From: Rhabdophis nuchalis
Taxonomy: Eukaryota; Chordata; Lepidosauria; Squamata; Natricidae
DNA: 64,000 nt
Assembly: GCA_039707465.1 (NCBI GenBank)
Contig: CM077643.1
Coordinates: forward strand, 248,090,919 to 248,154,918
Reading direction: 5' to 3'
A program made the position numbers and the translations under genes. The notes under the pieces are model-generated. The model saw only the letters and a list, made by a program, of their open reading frames with translations. It ran no database searches and was not told the origin of the DNA. Shown here in pieces: positions 1 through 15,400 of the stretch (positions within the stretch are counted from its first letter, which is position 1; every line of letters begins with the position of its first letter).

Positions 1-51
1 GAAGAGGGTCGCACTTCGTCGTTTGAGTGCAAAATCGAGCCCATCCAGCTT
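1..51 (+). CDS. TTC32: Possible end of TTC32 exon 1
   Basis: Reading from base 2 gives ...RRLSAKSSPSS and leaves two bases before a GTGGGT donor at 52-57. That is exactly the phase needed by the next exon, which starts with the third base of a codon. The Ser/Lys-rich peptide resembles in character the linker before the first TPR in TTC32. The donor is only moderate and the N-terminal part is outside the window, so this is tentative. Confidence 0.35.
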
Positions 52-354
52 GTGGGTGGTTCCTCCCCTTTGCTTTTCCTTCCGCCTTTCTCAGCATTAG
101 AGCCTTTTCCAGGGAGCTGGGTCTGAAGTAGGATAATTTGGAGCCTGGCCCTTTTGCCAGAACGGCAGGAGCTTTCTATAAAAGAGAACTGAGAAAGCAA
201 AACAGCAATGTATTAAAAGGTGGAAGATGGATGAGCTTGTGCATTCTGAAAGGGAAATCATCAATTAGTGGAGATGGATGGAGATTTGGGGGTGGGGTGA
301 GGGAAGAACCAAACAGCAACCAGGAGGTAACGCTTTTATGACAGGTGTGTCCAA

Positions 355-660
355 CCCTTGGGTTGCTTGTGCTCCATTTTATGATCATTCTTGCCACAGT
401 TAAATGAATCACTGCAGTTGCCAAGTTAGTAAATTAAGTGAATCCATTGACTTTGCTTGTCAGAGGTTTGCAAAAGATGATCATATGTCCCCGGGACACT
501 GCAACTGTCATAAAAATGTGCCAGTTCCAAGTTTTGATTGCCTGACTCTGGGGATACTGCAATGGTCATGTGAAAAACAGTTATAAGTCACTTTTTTTTA
601 ATGCTGTACTAACTTTGTACAATCACTAAACAAATGTTGTACAGTAGGTCAAAGACTACC
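355..660 (-). repeat. Degenerate copy of the TACAGGTAGTCCT MITE family
   Basis: Contains the family's internal blocks (ttgactttgcttgtcaga, ggacactgcaactgtcat, ggtcatgtgaaaaacagtta) in the same order as the better preserved copy at 60344-60657. The ends are decayed. It lies in the presumed first intron of TTC32. Strand is given relative to the copy at 26481. Confidence 0.6.
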
Positions 661-670
661 AGTATAATAA

Positions 671-2371
<1,701 letters not shown>

Positions 2372-2659
2372 AGTCCAGTGTGTAGAAGAAACAAGTTGTG
2401 AGATTGGAATATTTGGTAAAGATGTAAATTTCCTGCGGTGTGTGTGTAAGGATGTTACTTCTCAGTTTTGAATAGATCAATTTCCATGCAAAGTAATCCT
2501 TACGTTATCAAATATTAGCATGACTATTTACAGCACTTCAATTATGGTACATGAAGATTTATTTTATTCTGTTTGGCCTTATGTATACTGACAAGATATA
2601 TAAAACAAATTTCCTTGATAACTAGCTACTTCCTCATTAAAATAATATTACAAAACATT

Positions 2660-2665
2660 AATAAA
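2660..2665 (+). promoter_or_regulatory. Polyadenylation signal of TTC32
   Basis: AATAAA about 290 nt downstream of the TTC32 stop codon, the best-placed signal on this strand. Inferred from position only. Confidence 0.5.
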
Positions 2666-3280
2666 CAATATCAAATATATGAATTTGTGCAGGACTTCTA
2701 CATGTTAATATTGGTGATTCCCCATAATGCTTAGTAATATTGATTGGTTTCAAAAATATATTATTTTAATAAGCAATTAGATTTGTTACGCAATATATCA
2801 AGCTTTGGTTATTTCTGCTCTAACAGCATTATGGATCTGTATTCTTGTATTCTCATTGCTGAAATTAGGCTGAGAGGTGATGGATTATGTAATATGTACA
2901 CACCCAACTCTAAATGTGAGGTTTTATATCTAGTGCAATGAAATATATTTATTTGCGTAATCCCAATACTTCAATGAAAAATTAAACTTTTTTTTAAGAA
3001 ATGTATTCTTGAAAAAAAAACTTGTAGTAGCAGGTTTTAAATCTCAAATATGACCGACTCAAAAATTTGTATCTTCTGTTTTTAATTCATGAAGCTTTTA
3101 TTATTAGGAAGTTAGCATGAAACATATTTTAATAATCCCAAGGAAAGACTGCCATGGTAACTGCATGGTTATACCTGTAGGAAAGAAAAAACAATATATA
3201 TACAGTAGTTAGTTCATTTTAGAAGTCAGTGCTTGTAAGATAAATAAATGGATGGGCTACACATTTGTCCTTGTGCAAGT

Positions 3281-3286
3281 TTTATT
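3281..3286 (-). promoter_or_regulatory. Possible polyadenylation signal of ZPAX
   Basis: TTTATT on the + strand reads AATAAA on the minus strand, 67 nt after the proposed ZPAX stop. A second AATAAA is at 3097-3102. Only meaningful if the tentative last exon is right. Confidence 0.35.
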
Positions 3287-3352
3287 CTCCCAAACTCAGT
3301 GATTAATGTATGGCTATACAGATTGCTTAATCAACAGTTTGCAACTCTTAGC

Positions 3353-3550
3353 TCAGACTTCTGTTTCAAGATAAGTACTGACCTTCAAATGCTGCTTGTA
3401 AGCTAGTGGTTTATAAACTTTGCCAGAGCTAGCAATCTTTTTAAAGGAAGCTCTAAGCAAGATATCTTCTACCTCCTCATTTTTTGAGGGAACTTCCTTG
3501 GGTAGTAGTAAGAACAGGACTAAGAAGTACAAGCATAATTGAGAAGCAAT
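3353..3550 (-). CDS. ZPAX: Tentative ZPAX terminal exon with transmembrane segment
   Basis: Acceptor ccttatatccccAG gives phase 0, matching the previous exon. Encodes [17 protein letters not shown], a plausible membrane span, followed by an acidic/basic tail of about 48 residues ending at TGA (3353-3355). ZP proteins normally end in a membrane anchor that is cleaved off, so the exon is sensible. The cytoplasmic tail is longer than usual and no homologue was recognised. The alternative is a different last exon nearby. Confidence 0.45.
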   Translation of the reverse strand: MASQLCLYFLVLFLLLPKEVPSKNEEVEDILLRASFKKIASSGKVYKPLAYKQHLKVSTYLETEV

Positions 3551-6500
3551 CTGGGGATATAAGGAGTGTACTACCACATCAAGTAAGAGTTGCAAATCAT
3601 TCAGGAGTGGCCTTTGACTAGGTTTATCCCTGATACTTAATTCTCTGGTACTCCAAATTAAAGCATGGGATACCAATGGTATTACAATTCCAGGACATTC
3701 TCCTGTGAAGTTTAGTCCTTTGTTTGATAAGCATTTAAATAGATTCTTTAAGTTGTTCTTGAATGACTCCTTTGGCTGAATAATAGTTCACTGAACAGAA
3801 GAGGGATTTGCTTGTATTAAAAGGGATTTGCTTATGTCACTGTCTTTATGTGGGACATGATTAAAGCACTTCCTAATTTAAAATCATATTGCATTGCTTC
3901 ATATAAAAAGAAACAATAATCAACAAGTTATATTTGTAGAGGAGAAAATTGAATATTTTTATGCACTCTACTCATTTCCTCACTGACATGATTCTGTGGA
4001 TTCTATCAAATATGTACATAACTCAAAGTTTCCAACACTGATTTTTAAAAAAAAACTATACAAAACAATTATATATTGTACATAATACAGTGTGAAATAT
4101 ATTTAACACTCCGAATACAGATATACCTATTACACATTACTGTAGGGAAATGATACTGGGAAATACAAAAATTATGTAATAGCAGTTTTTCACAAAGAAA
4201 AGATGGGTTTAAGATAAAGGGAGTTATACTAAATTTATCAATAGGTTAGGCTACTAATTTTATATAAGTTTTATTGTTTGACGAAATTGTTACCTTATAA
4301 AAAGAAAGGAAGACACCGGATCCTGATGCTTTTAGTGGATTGGTGTAAAAAATACCAATCTCTTGCTTTACTGGAAGTATGTAGTAAAATTGAATCAGAT
4401 AAATCCTTTCCTTTTGGTTTTAGTTTAATTTAGTCTAGTTTTAATGGGGTAATATTACATTTATTCCTGAACAGGATAAGGATTTTTAATTATTTAACCT
4501 ATTTCCATGTGGAAACTATGCTTTTAAAAGTTACTCTGGCCATAGATTTCAGGATGTTCTTTCATATAAGAATCCTGATTTTCTAACAATATCTGATTTT
4601 TAACTGATGTTATTGTAAACTCAGAATCAATTTTCATATGGGACACAGGGAAAAACAGCAATATGATTTCTTTAAAGTTTTTGAGGTGGGATTGTGATAT
4701 ATTTTGGATTCCCTTCAAACTGTTTATTTTGTACTGTTGTATTAAGTCCCTAAATCATGGTTTATTTCTGATGCCTCTCAGGAATAACATTGGCCCACAG
4801 TTATATGTAGAATTAAGAATACTTAAATGCATATATGATCACTGCGATATTATTCTGCACAGTTACATCAGTGATGATAGTCTAGTCCAGCAGTCTTGAT
4901 TCCACTAGCATTCACCTCAGTTTTTATAATTATTTTCAGCCCCAAAACCTACCTTATTTCTTGTGCTGTCCAGCTCTTTAAATTGCTCAGGCTGAAGGAT
5001 AAAGACTGGTCCAGTTACTACATAACCGTGATGGTTAGGGTAAATTTCAGAATACTGATCTAAAGCATTGTAAGAAATATTAGTTAAGTATCTGTTGAAT
5101 AAACAGGTACCAAATAGGAACTTACAATATACAATGAACTCACAATGTATTAGCAACCATCTATTAATGAGTAGCATATCTCCAACTTTCATCGGAAAAC
5201 TTACCAATTATTGTTCCAGGAGGGCATAGTTTACAGGGAAGTCCGCTACTAGGCACACGGAGGCAAGTGCCAATTGTTGCTGTGCAGTGCAAATATACCT
5301 AAATAGGGATTGAAAAGATAAATAAGGAACAGAACCTTTGTTAGAGCCCTATAATATACATCCCAAAATTTAGCAAGCTGGACTCCAGTTGCTCTTACGT
5401 TCTGTGTAAAGTTAGAATAGCTTAGATTTTAACCTCATTTTCCTCTAAATATTTAGAGTAGCAATGGATGAAATGCCAGCATTTTACCACTGAAAAGCAA
5501 AAGAAGTGGTGACATCCTTTAGCACATAGATGATCAGAGGAAGATATTATACTTAGATATTTGCATATGGTGTTAAGCTAGGATTTTGTAATTGGCTTCA
5601 ATTGTATGATTTAAAAAAAAAATAGATCTAACTTCATCAGTTTTATTATTTAATTGAACATGAGTAATTTATTTGCACCATACATCATCATTTCCACTTG
5701 TTTTTATTAACATTTAAGGTCGCTTGGTGTCTATAAAAGGAAGCAGATTGATTTCTTCCATGGATATTTTAACTCAATGAGCACTGCAAACTGATTCGTG
5801 TGATTTAGTCTGTGTTTTATACAGTTAGATCAGTACCTCTGTCAGTGGAAGTGTCAGATTCTGTATCTTCATTCTTTTGAAGTGATTAGGATATTTTATT
5901 GGATTGTTTGTGGTTACTGGAGAGAAGATCACAGATCCATAGCTTTTGTTTTCACATCTATTTGGTAGGATGAGAAAATCCCCATTGTTAGACTATTCTG
6001 TGTTTCCTCGAAATAAGACAGGGTTTTAATTTCTTTTGACCCCTGAAATAAGCCCTTGCCCTTATTTTCAGGGAGATATTATTATTTTTGAGGTGCAGGA
6101 GGCAGCGAGCATGGTCACCTCATGGCTGCTGCTGTGTTGCAATATTTTTGGGGAGGGCTTATTTTTGGGAAAGGGCTTATTTTAGCGCATGCGCTCAAAA
6201 GCCCGATTGGGCTTATTATCTGGGGAGGTCTTATTTTCAGGGAAATAGGGTAGATTTAATCTAAATAATTACAAATAATTCTGGAGTGTTACTTGCCCAT
6301 TGACAATAAAGTTCCAGTGAGGAATGCTATTGATTTCTTCAGATTGTGTCATCCAGCAGTTTTCCAAAAATAGCTCAACATTAGGGGCTTCATCTTTTAA
6401 TTCTACTTCAAAAAATATAGGTTCCCACAAACTCTTGGAAATTAATGAATGAGACTTATAGGCTTCTGTGAATGATTCATCTGGGATGAGGAAAAAAAGA

Positions 6501-7466
6501 GGGCAGTGATTGGTTTTTTGAAACAATACATAATTTTAGACTTATGATTTTCATGTTTAGAAGAATCTTACCTTTGAATATATTTGCCTGGATATTTAGA
6601 ACTTGTCTTGTCCTTATAAGGCCTGTGGGACAAATTATAATGGCTGTCATGACTGCAGACAGATATTCATAAAGTTGTACATTGAAGAAGATTACCGTAC
6701 CTACCTTTGCTATTAGACCAAGACATCATTGTACCAGAACCAAAAGGTAAAGTTCTGGATGAGGAACCATAGAACATAGCACTTTGCATCAGGGACTCTT
6801 TGATTGGATAGTAGCACAAGACAGTCAGTCTGCAATAAAAATATATATTTTAAATTCCTGAACTTAAAATGAAATCAACTGTGACTGAGTCAATTTTTAC
6901 CTGTATCCTGGATCTCTTGTGATAATTGGTCGATTCTGTATTGGAAGAGTTTCTTTTTCAAGGGATATTTCATTTTCATAAATAAGATGCTCATCATTAA
7001 ACTGCATCAGAAATAAAATATTAACAAATCTAATATACTTGATGAAAAGATCACCTCTGTTTTTTTTCTCCCTGGGCAGCCTTTTCTCAGTTCCTTACCA
7101 TTAAAGAAGTGTCACAAGTAGAAACGTGAAATTGAAATAAAGCTTGGTTCTTTGTAGATTCTCGAGGCTTACAAATCTTATCCTTCAGTCTTGTTTTGCC
7201 CATGTCAATGGATGGAACTGTCTTCATGTGAGCCAATACAGTTACAGTTCCATTAGGAAAGCACACTGAAAAAATAGAAGACAGTGAATTAGATCACAAA
7301 AGATCTCCCTCAAAGAGACTATTCTCCGCTAAGACTAGACCTTACCTATGAATTCTGAGGACTGAAAATTACACCTAATAGAAAAGGTATTCAGGGTCTG
7401 TAGAGTGGCCATTTTCTTCAAGTCCAGATCAAATCTAGCTCGGATTTTCTCAAAGGACACTTCCTT

Positions 7467-7497
<31 letters not shown>

Positions 7498-9360
7498 GCA
7501 TATTTTAAGAACATTGTTTTGAAATGGTTTAACTGAATTTGCTTTGTTTTGAAATGTACTAAATGACAACATATTTTAGAAAGCTGTGGACAGAATTTTC
7601 TTGGCTGAGGGCTGCATTTCATTTCATTTATTTATTTCACTAGGGGAAAACAAGGGACTTCTCCAGCAATGCAATGATGTTATGGAGAATTGTCCAGCAT
7701 ACAAATTGGAAAAATGAAAAGAATGTAACTGGCTAGATGGACAGACTCTTTTTGGCCAGAGGATTTAAAGACAGAAATAAATAAATAACAATAGCACTTA
7801 GACTTATATACCACTTCACAGTGCTTTACAGCCCTCTCTTAGCAGTTTACAGAGTCAGCCTATTTCCCCCAACAATCTGGGTCCTCATTTTATTGACCTT
7901 GGAAGGATGGAAGGCTGAGTCAACCTTGAGCCTGGGTGAGATTCGACTGGCCAAATTGCAGACAGCCAGCAGTCAGCCGAAATAGCTTGCATTTCTGCAT
8001 TCTAGCCACTGGGCCTCAAATGTTGCTTTGTAGTGGCTTAACACATTTATTCCCACTCTTGTTTTTGTTAAAGTGGCCATTACCTTTGCTCTGGTTTAAA
8101 GCTCTTCCTTTCCTGAATTCAGACACAGTTATTTCTATGGAAAGTGAATGGTCCTTTTCTGTAGTCTTCTTAGCTTTCGGCATCAAGGTTTTAAAGAATT
8201 CATTCAACTTGGCTGCTAATTATGAGGACACTTCCATTAATGGGAAAGAATGCTTTAAGTATTGAGCCCTTTGTACGTGTCCAGGTGTTTTCCACTAAAG
8301 GTTATCAAATGCAAATTAACATAAATATAACTGAAACCCTAAGAATCAATTAATTTCTTCTGCAATTGTGTGACACTACAAATATATCGTCAGTTCCACA
8401 TCTTGGCACAGGCATTTACTTTAAAAAGCGTCATGTGTCACTAAGGGAGGAAAAAAAATGTGTGACTTATAATATCTCCCTCTCTCTTTCCCCCTCCCTC
8501 CCTCCCTCCAAGTTAAGAGACCGGAATCTATTAAACTGACTAGGGTTAATATTTGTGTGTGTGTGTGCGTGCGCGCGCGTGTGTGTACATACGTACATGC
8601 ATACATACAGAGACAGAGAGAGAGACAGAGAGTCTTAACTTGCCCACTGAAATAAGGAAACCTGATGGTTCAGATGTATGAGAAACAGTTTCCTTTGAGT
8701 CAAGCTGGACTCATGACTTCATTGACACATCCAAGTAATTTTCTTTATAACAGCATAGAAGTTATTTCATTTTTCCTTCTAGGATTTTTTTAAATTTCTA
8801 CTTTCCTGCAATTTCCTGATAGCTTCCTGTCCCAGTGCTGACCATGTTTAACCCTGCTTAAGTTTTTGGATGAGCAAAGCAAGCTAGGTGCTTCCAGCTA
8901 GTAGGGTTCACTTGTAATATATACCTCATAGATTATCCCAGGAGCAAAGAGAGGCACTTGCAATAGTAGATGAGTATCATTTGTAGAGATAAGATATCCA
9001 TTTTTATTGGCAGTAATATAATTCAAAGGAGTATTGCCTATATATAGAATCCAATATTGAAATAGGCCTGCCGTTGTAACATATAAATATATATTCTCTT
9101 TGTCACAGTATCCAATGCCTTTTGGTAATTCTGTAGAAACAAAATAAAAAATTAAGTCACTTTTAAAATAACCCCTACAAATTTTCCTTTAACAGGTTTT
9201 CTTTTAAAATTAAGTGTTAAAAATATGATTGTACTACAGTTTCATAACTGGTAACATAACTGGTAACATAACATAATTTTTGAATAATTTGGCCTTTAGC
9301 TAATAGTTTACATCATGTCAATTATTATTATTATTATTATTGTTGTTGTTGTTGTTGTTG

Positions 9361-9444
<84 letters not shown>

Positions 9445-12400
9445 ATCCATTGCACTGAGACAAGAGGCACCATGGTTGTTAAAGACCAGAAGCAAAATAA
9501 AGACACCCACACAGCAGAAAGTTAGAAGTAGGCTGAAATGTTGTCATTCTGAGTTTGACAGATTGTAGTACTTGAGACCGTTATTATATAGTTTGAAACA
9601 TTTTGCCCAATTAAATTGCTATTTGTTGTCATTTCAAAACAAAACAAAGCTTAGGTGATTTTTTTTCATGTTCTCATTTAAACAGTCTCCATACAGATTT
9701 CATTACTCCCAATGCTTTAATTCTTGAAATAGTCTTCTGTCCATTATGGCTAAAAGTTAAGCCAACTACCTAAAAAGCTACCAATGGGTCAATACTGTCA
9801 GTCAACTTACGGACATCTGCCATTATGCATTCGACCTCTGCAGGATGACGATACAGCTTCTCTTCAGGACCCACCATCAGAATGTAGATTACTTGGAGGT
9901 GATATCTAGTTTCATTTATGTTCATATACTTAAAATAAGAAATTAAAACCATGAAATCCAGCAATATTTAGCAACATCGTTTTAACAGAAACCATATTTA
10001 GGACACAACCTATTAATCTCTTATCCTCTAATCTTTACACAGGCACCTATCATAACTAGAGTTATGTTGGCTAATGGGATAAAATACAGATTTAATCTTC
10101 CTAAATATTTTTTACTCAGGAATGGGAATGTCTACTTCCTAGCAGATCTGCATTTGATGTGATTATAAAGTTGATATTCCCATGTCCAAGCCCTCTCCAA
10201 AAGGGAAAGCAGGAGGCTTCGGACCAGGAGCTATTTGGTTCTAGAAGCCACTACAAAAATGACCATCGAGGCAGTGACCTCCAGTTAAAGGGGAAGCATT
10301 GATCTTGCAGCAAGCGAACCGGAGCCCTGCAGGTTGCCAATCTCCTAAAGGCTCGTTTTCCATTCATACTAGAAAAGTGATGACGAACCTTTTTTGGCTC
10401 ACGTGCCAAAAACAGGGGGAGCGCAGGGGTGGTGGTCATGTGCAGGTGTGCCACACATGCGCATGCTTCCCCCCTCTGGTTTGTTCGTAGGGTCATTTTT
10501 CTCCCTCTGTAGCCTTCAGGGAATCCTCCGGAGGGTGAAAAATGGTCTCAAAAGAAGGCTGAGGTCAAGTGGACATGCGCGCTGGAGCTGACAGGGCAAC
10601 CGCCTCGCGTGCCCTAACAAATGACTCCACGTGCCACCCGTTCCACAGGTTCGCCATCACGGTACTAGAACATCTGCCAAAATATCTGGGAAAACACTAC
10701 TTTCAACCAAGACAGTTCAATTTCAGTTGGATTCAGCAAAGGGCGAATAGAATAGAATAGAATATAGAATAGAATAATTGACAATGTTGCAGGAATTAGT
10801 TGTTAAGCAGAGTGATGGCATTTAGCAATAAACTGTCCTTGTGTCTAGTTGTTCTGGTGTGCAGTACCCTATAGTGTCATTTTGAGGGTAGAAGTTGATG
10901 GTAGAAGTTACGGAGGTTACAGAGTGAGATCATGTCCTCAGTAAATTACCCCTTTTCCCCAAAAATAAGATCTCCCTGGATAATAAGCCCAACTGGGCTT
11001 TTGAATACATCCACTAAAATAAGCCCTCCCCGAAAATAAGCCATCCACGAAAATACTGTGACACAGCAGCAGCCATGAGGTCACCACTCTTGCTGCCCCC
11101 TGCACTCAAAAATAATAAGACCTCCTTGAAAATAAGGCCAAGCTCTTATTTTGGGGGTCAAAAGAAAATAAGACCCTGTCTTATTCCCGGGAAACACGGT
11201 AACTTTATTCCATGGCAACCAGGATGCGTAGATGTGAAACTAAACAGAATGGGGTTTTTCAAGATTTCTTTCCCCTACTTTCTATTATCAATGTTTGTTC
11301 AGTGGTTCCTCCACTGAGGGGAACCCCCCCCCCCCCCTCACACTCTGACACAGTATCTTACTTCTTTTAGGACATTGGGATCATCGAAAGGCACTTCCAG
11401 TTCAAAACCTCGCGTTCCATTGGGGAAGGAAATAACAGAGATCCTGTAACCTTTTTGCTCTGCTTCTTTGAGAGAGAAAGTCATATCTCCAAATGTAAGA
11501 AACACCAGATTGACATCAGGAAGGAAGACACCCAAGAATACATCAAACATCCGTGTTTCTGGAACGGTATCTATGTAAACAAGGAATTTGTTATTGGAAA
11601 AATTATAAGCATAAGAACTTGGTTGTTCCCTGGAAATACTGTTTTTGTAATAATCTATCATTGAATAAAGTGTTTGCTACTAATGTTCCTTCTTTTTGGA
11701 ATGCATTGAAAAGGCACCCAGCTCCTTTCAGCCTATTCATTCTTCCGTTCTGAAACTCGGAGACTATAAGCATTCTATAAATTTTGCTTAAAGTCAAGAT
11801 TAGACCTGCATACAGTATTTAACTAACAGGTGGCACAATGACTCAGTGGTTAAAGACGCCTGGAAAGTTGACAGCTGGAGTTCAAGAAGCCGAGCACCGC
11901 ATGAAAGAGTGAGCTCCCATCCTTGCTCCAGCTCCTCTCCACCTAACAGTTCGAAAGCTTGCAAATGGGAGTAAATAAATAGACACCACTTTGGTGGGAA
12001 GGTAACAGTGTTGTTCGGCGTCCCTCAGTTATAGTCATGCTCGCCACATGACTACGGAAATGTGCTTGGCAACATAGGCTCCCTCAGCTAGGAAACGGAG
12101 ATGAGCACCGTCTCCTCAATTTGGATTCCACTGGAAAGGGGAAACCTTTGCCTTTACTTTTATTTAACCAACCCCTTTAATTATTTTAATGGCTTTGCTA
12201 GATTTCAAAGCCATTAAAATCTGTTCTTTACAGAACAACAAACTGTATGTTCATTACAATAAGAACACCAGCACCTCTTTTTTAGACCGGCAAGCAGACT
12301 CCTGTCTGATTTTATATGTAGCCACACACACTTACTATTGATTACTATAGGTATTCGAGGCAGGAAGGGTATAGTAATCGGTTTAATCACAAGGTACTTG

Positions 12401-15400
12401 GTGAGTTGCCAATCACTATCTGTCCAAGAATGTTCCATCAATAGATCAATACTATAGGTCACTCCATAGACACTGTTAGATACTGTGCTCTGAGAAAAAG
12501 ACAAATTAGAACTATTGAGAGGTGTTGCATAAAGACATTGGCTTTATTGTAATAGGTTCACTCTGTTCCAATATGTTACTTTACATATCACATACTTTTT
12601 CTGATATTTCTCTCTATATCAGTGATTCTCAGCCTTCCCAATGCCGCAACCCTTTAATACAGTTCCTCATGTTGTGGTGACCCCCAACCATAAAATTGGT
12701 GTCTCGGTTCCTAAGACCATAGAAAATATGTGTTTTCCGATGGTCTTAGGGGGCCCCTGTGAAAGGGTTGTTCCACTCCCAAAGGGATCTTGACCCAGAG
12801 GTTGAGAACCACTACTTTATATCACAGTGGTCGGCAAACCGCGGCTCGCGAGCCACAAGCGGCTCTTTGGTTCCTCGAGTGCAGCTCTTCCTCTATCCAG
12901 CCATGGGCAGACTCCATCTGTTGCATGGGCTGCTGCTGCTGCCCCCCCAAGCCCTGCGATGTGCAGCTCCCATTGTCCGAGGTCGCCCGGCAGGGGTGTC
13001 GGGTATGACAGCCAGGCGTGTCTCCACCGGCTCCCTCCGACGGCCAGTGCAGCGCACGTTCTGGGGCTGCCCGCCACGGGGCTGGGAGGGAGGTGGGCGT
13101 ATGGCACCCGGATGGCCTCGGCGGCGCTTAAGGTGGCCATAGCTCAGGTGCTCCCCCCGCCTGCCCGCTCGCTGTGGGAGGAGGCAACCTTAGCCTCCCC
13201 AGCTGACATGTTGGCCCCTCTGCTGTTTCCCAGGGGGGGAGAGAGGGAGGGAGAGACTGACAGACAGAGAGAGAGAGGGAGACAGAGGGGGTGGGAGAGA
13301 GATAGAGAGACAGACAGAGACAGAGAGGGAGGGAGGGAGAGGCACAGAGGCACAGAGGGAGGGAGAGAGAGAGGGAATCAGAGACAGACAGACAGACACA
13401 CATACACACACAGTGACAGAGATGGGTGGAGGGAGGACAGAGACAGGAGGAGGGAGGGAGAGACAGAGGCACAGAGAGGGAGGGAGAGAGGGAATCAGAG
13501 ACAGACAGGCAGACAGACACACACACACACAGAGTGACAGAGATGGGTGGAGGGAGGAGAGAGAGACAGATACAGAGAGAGACAGACAGACACCAAGAGA
13601 GAGACAGACAGAAAGAAAAAAAGAGAAAAAGAAAAATAAAGAAAAAGAAAGTGGGAGAGAGAAAAAAAGAAAGAACCTATGACCACAATTGAGCCCAAAA
13701 TTTTGGTTGCTAAGCAAGACCATCGTTAAGTGAGTTTCACATCATTTTCCAAGTTGGCCACGCCCACCTGGTCACATGACCGCTGAGCCACTCCCACAAA
13801 ACAGGCCACACCTTTTGGCTCTCAAAAGAAATTTCAATCGTTGTACTGTTAATATTTGGCTCTATTGACTAATGGGTTTGCCCACCACTGCTATATCATA
13901 TACTATGCTTATATAGTAGAGCTTATATTTACCTGAAGTCTGCCTCTAGGTGCTCCAATTGGGATAGTTACTACAATATGTGTAATGTTATGTTCCAACG
14001 TGTAGTTGAACTTCTCCGGGTTCTCTATCTTTTCCCCATTAATTCCCATTGTTACTTTAAGGGATCTGAAGGTGGATTCTTGAAGGACCAGTCTAGGGTT
14101 AATCATTGGCATAGTCCATATCAGAAAAGCATCTGTGAAGCTGGTGCCATCTGTTGATTTATAGCACTTGTCAGTTTCAAATCATTGCTAAACAAAAATC
14201 AAGACTTTGCATATTACTGCTAGCAGGCAATATTATAACATGTATGAACCATCTTGCCAGACTCCTTGTACACAAGCTGCCAGGATCTCTTTTTAAGATT
14301 TATTATTTCAACATACAAATTCTTGTTGGTGTACTTGCAAGTATAATTGACAGAAACTGTTGCTTGCTAGTAGGTCCTGGTTGTATGAAAATTCAATACC
14401 CTTCCTTTCCCTGAATAAGCCATGAATTTTCATGGTAGGAGGAGAAAAATACTTGCCAACTGGGCATGATACAGTTGTGTCAATCAACAGAAGAAACCAT
14501 CTTTGCCTGTACTGTGACATGGAGCTGATTGTGCTCACTGTTACCCCATTAACCTGTGAAAAAAAATCATGGTAAAGGTTTTACTTGACCAGTTGAAGAA
14601 CGAGATAGCTTATAACATCTCTCTTTTGGGATGGGGGGGAGAGAAGAAACACATTACCACTGTATTTTGAGTTTCATTTGTAGAGTATGGGGAGCGAAGG
14701 AACACTCTTGCCAGGGTATTATTGAAGCTGTAACCCAATTTGTCAGCATCTCTTAATTCTGTTGTTTTTACCCCTGATGAAGAATAGAACATCAAATTCC
14801 ACATCTGATACGTAACCTTTTGTGCCTAGGAGAGAGAGAAAAAATCAAAGACAATAAAAATTTTCAAACTGCAGAATGACAAAGGAGATTATTTGACAAA
14901 CATACAAAATTCTGCAGTTTCACTAAGGCTTAAAAGTTGTCAGTTTTGTGAGATAGTGTTTCAGCCCTGCAGCCATATTGCTTTTGGATCTTTGGCCTGC
15001 CACACTTTCTATTATTCTACTATGCCTTTTCTATTGTGGGAAAATGGGGGGGGGGGGGGGGATTGTACGGAGTTAAATGCTATGTAGCCAAAATAAAATT
15101 CCTTTCTAGAAAGCCAAGGTCATCCTTTGTCTCTGCACTTGACCGGAACTGGATGGGTGGAAGCTGCCAGCATGGCAGTGGAAGATTGGACCATGTGATG
15201 GACTTGTGGGTGTGGAGGCAAGATCTTGAACTTTCAACTGGTTGGAGAAAACCGGGAAGCTTTCAGATTCGGGTTTTCCCAGATGTGCCAACATGGCTCT
15301 TTTAATAAATTGGAACTTTGAGCAATACTTTGCCTTGGACTCTGATTTACTTTTGGATTCTATTTGGAACTCTGACATAGTGTAGACAAAATGCCCACTC

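Noticed and set aside
9318..9525. Open frames with poly-Leu and poly-Asn
   Set aside because: They are direct translations of an (ATT/GTT)n microsatellite in an intron.
12817..13723. Several long overlapping open frames, up to 236 codons, on both strands
   Set aside because: They cover a hAT element and a GA-rich tract in ZPAX intron 8; Arg/Glu/Asp-rich on one strand and Ser/Leu/Cys-rich on the other, with no domain.
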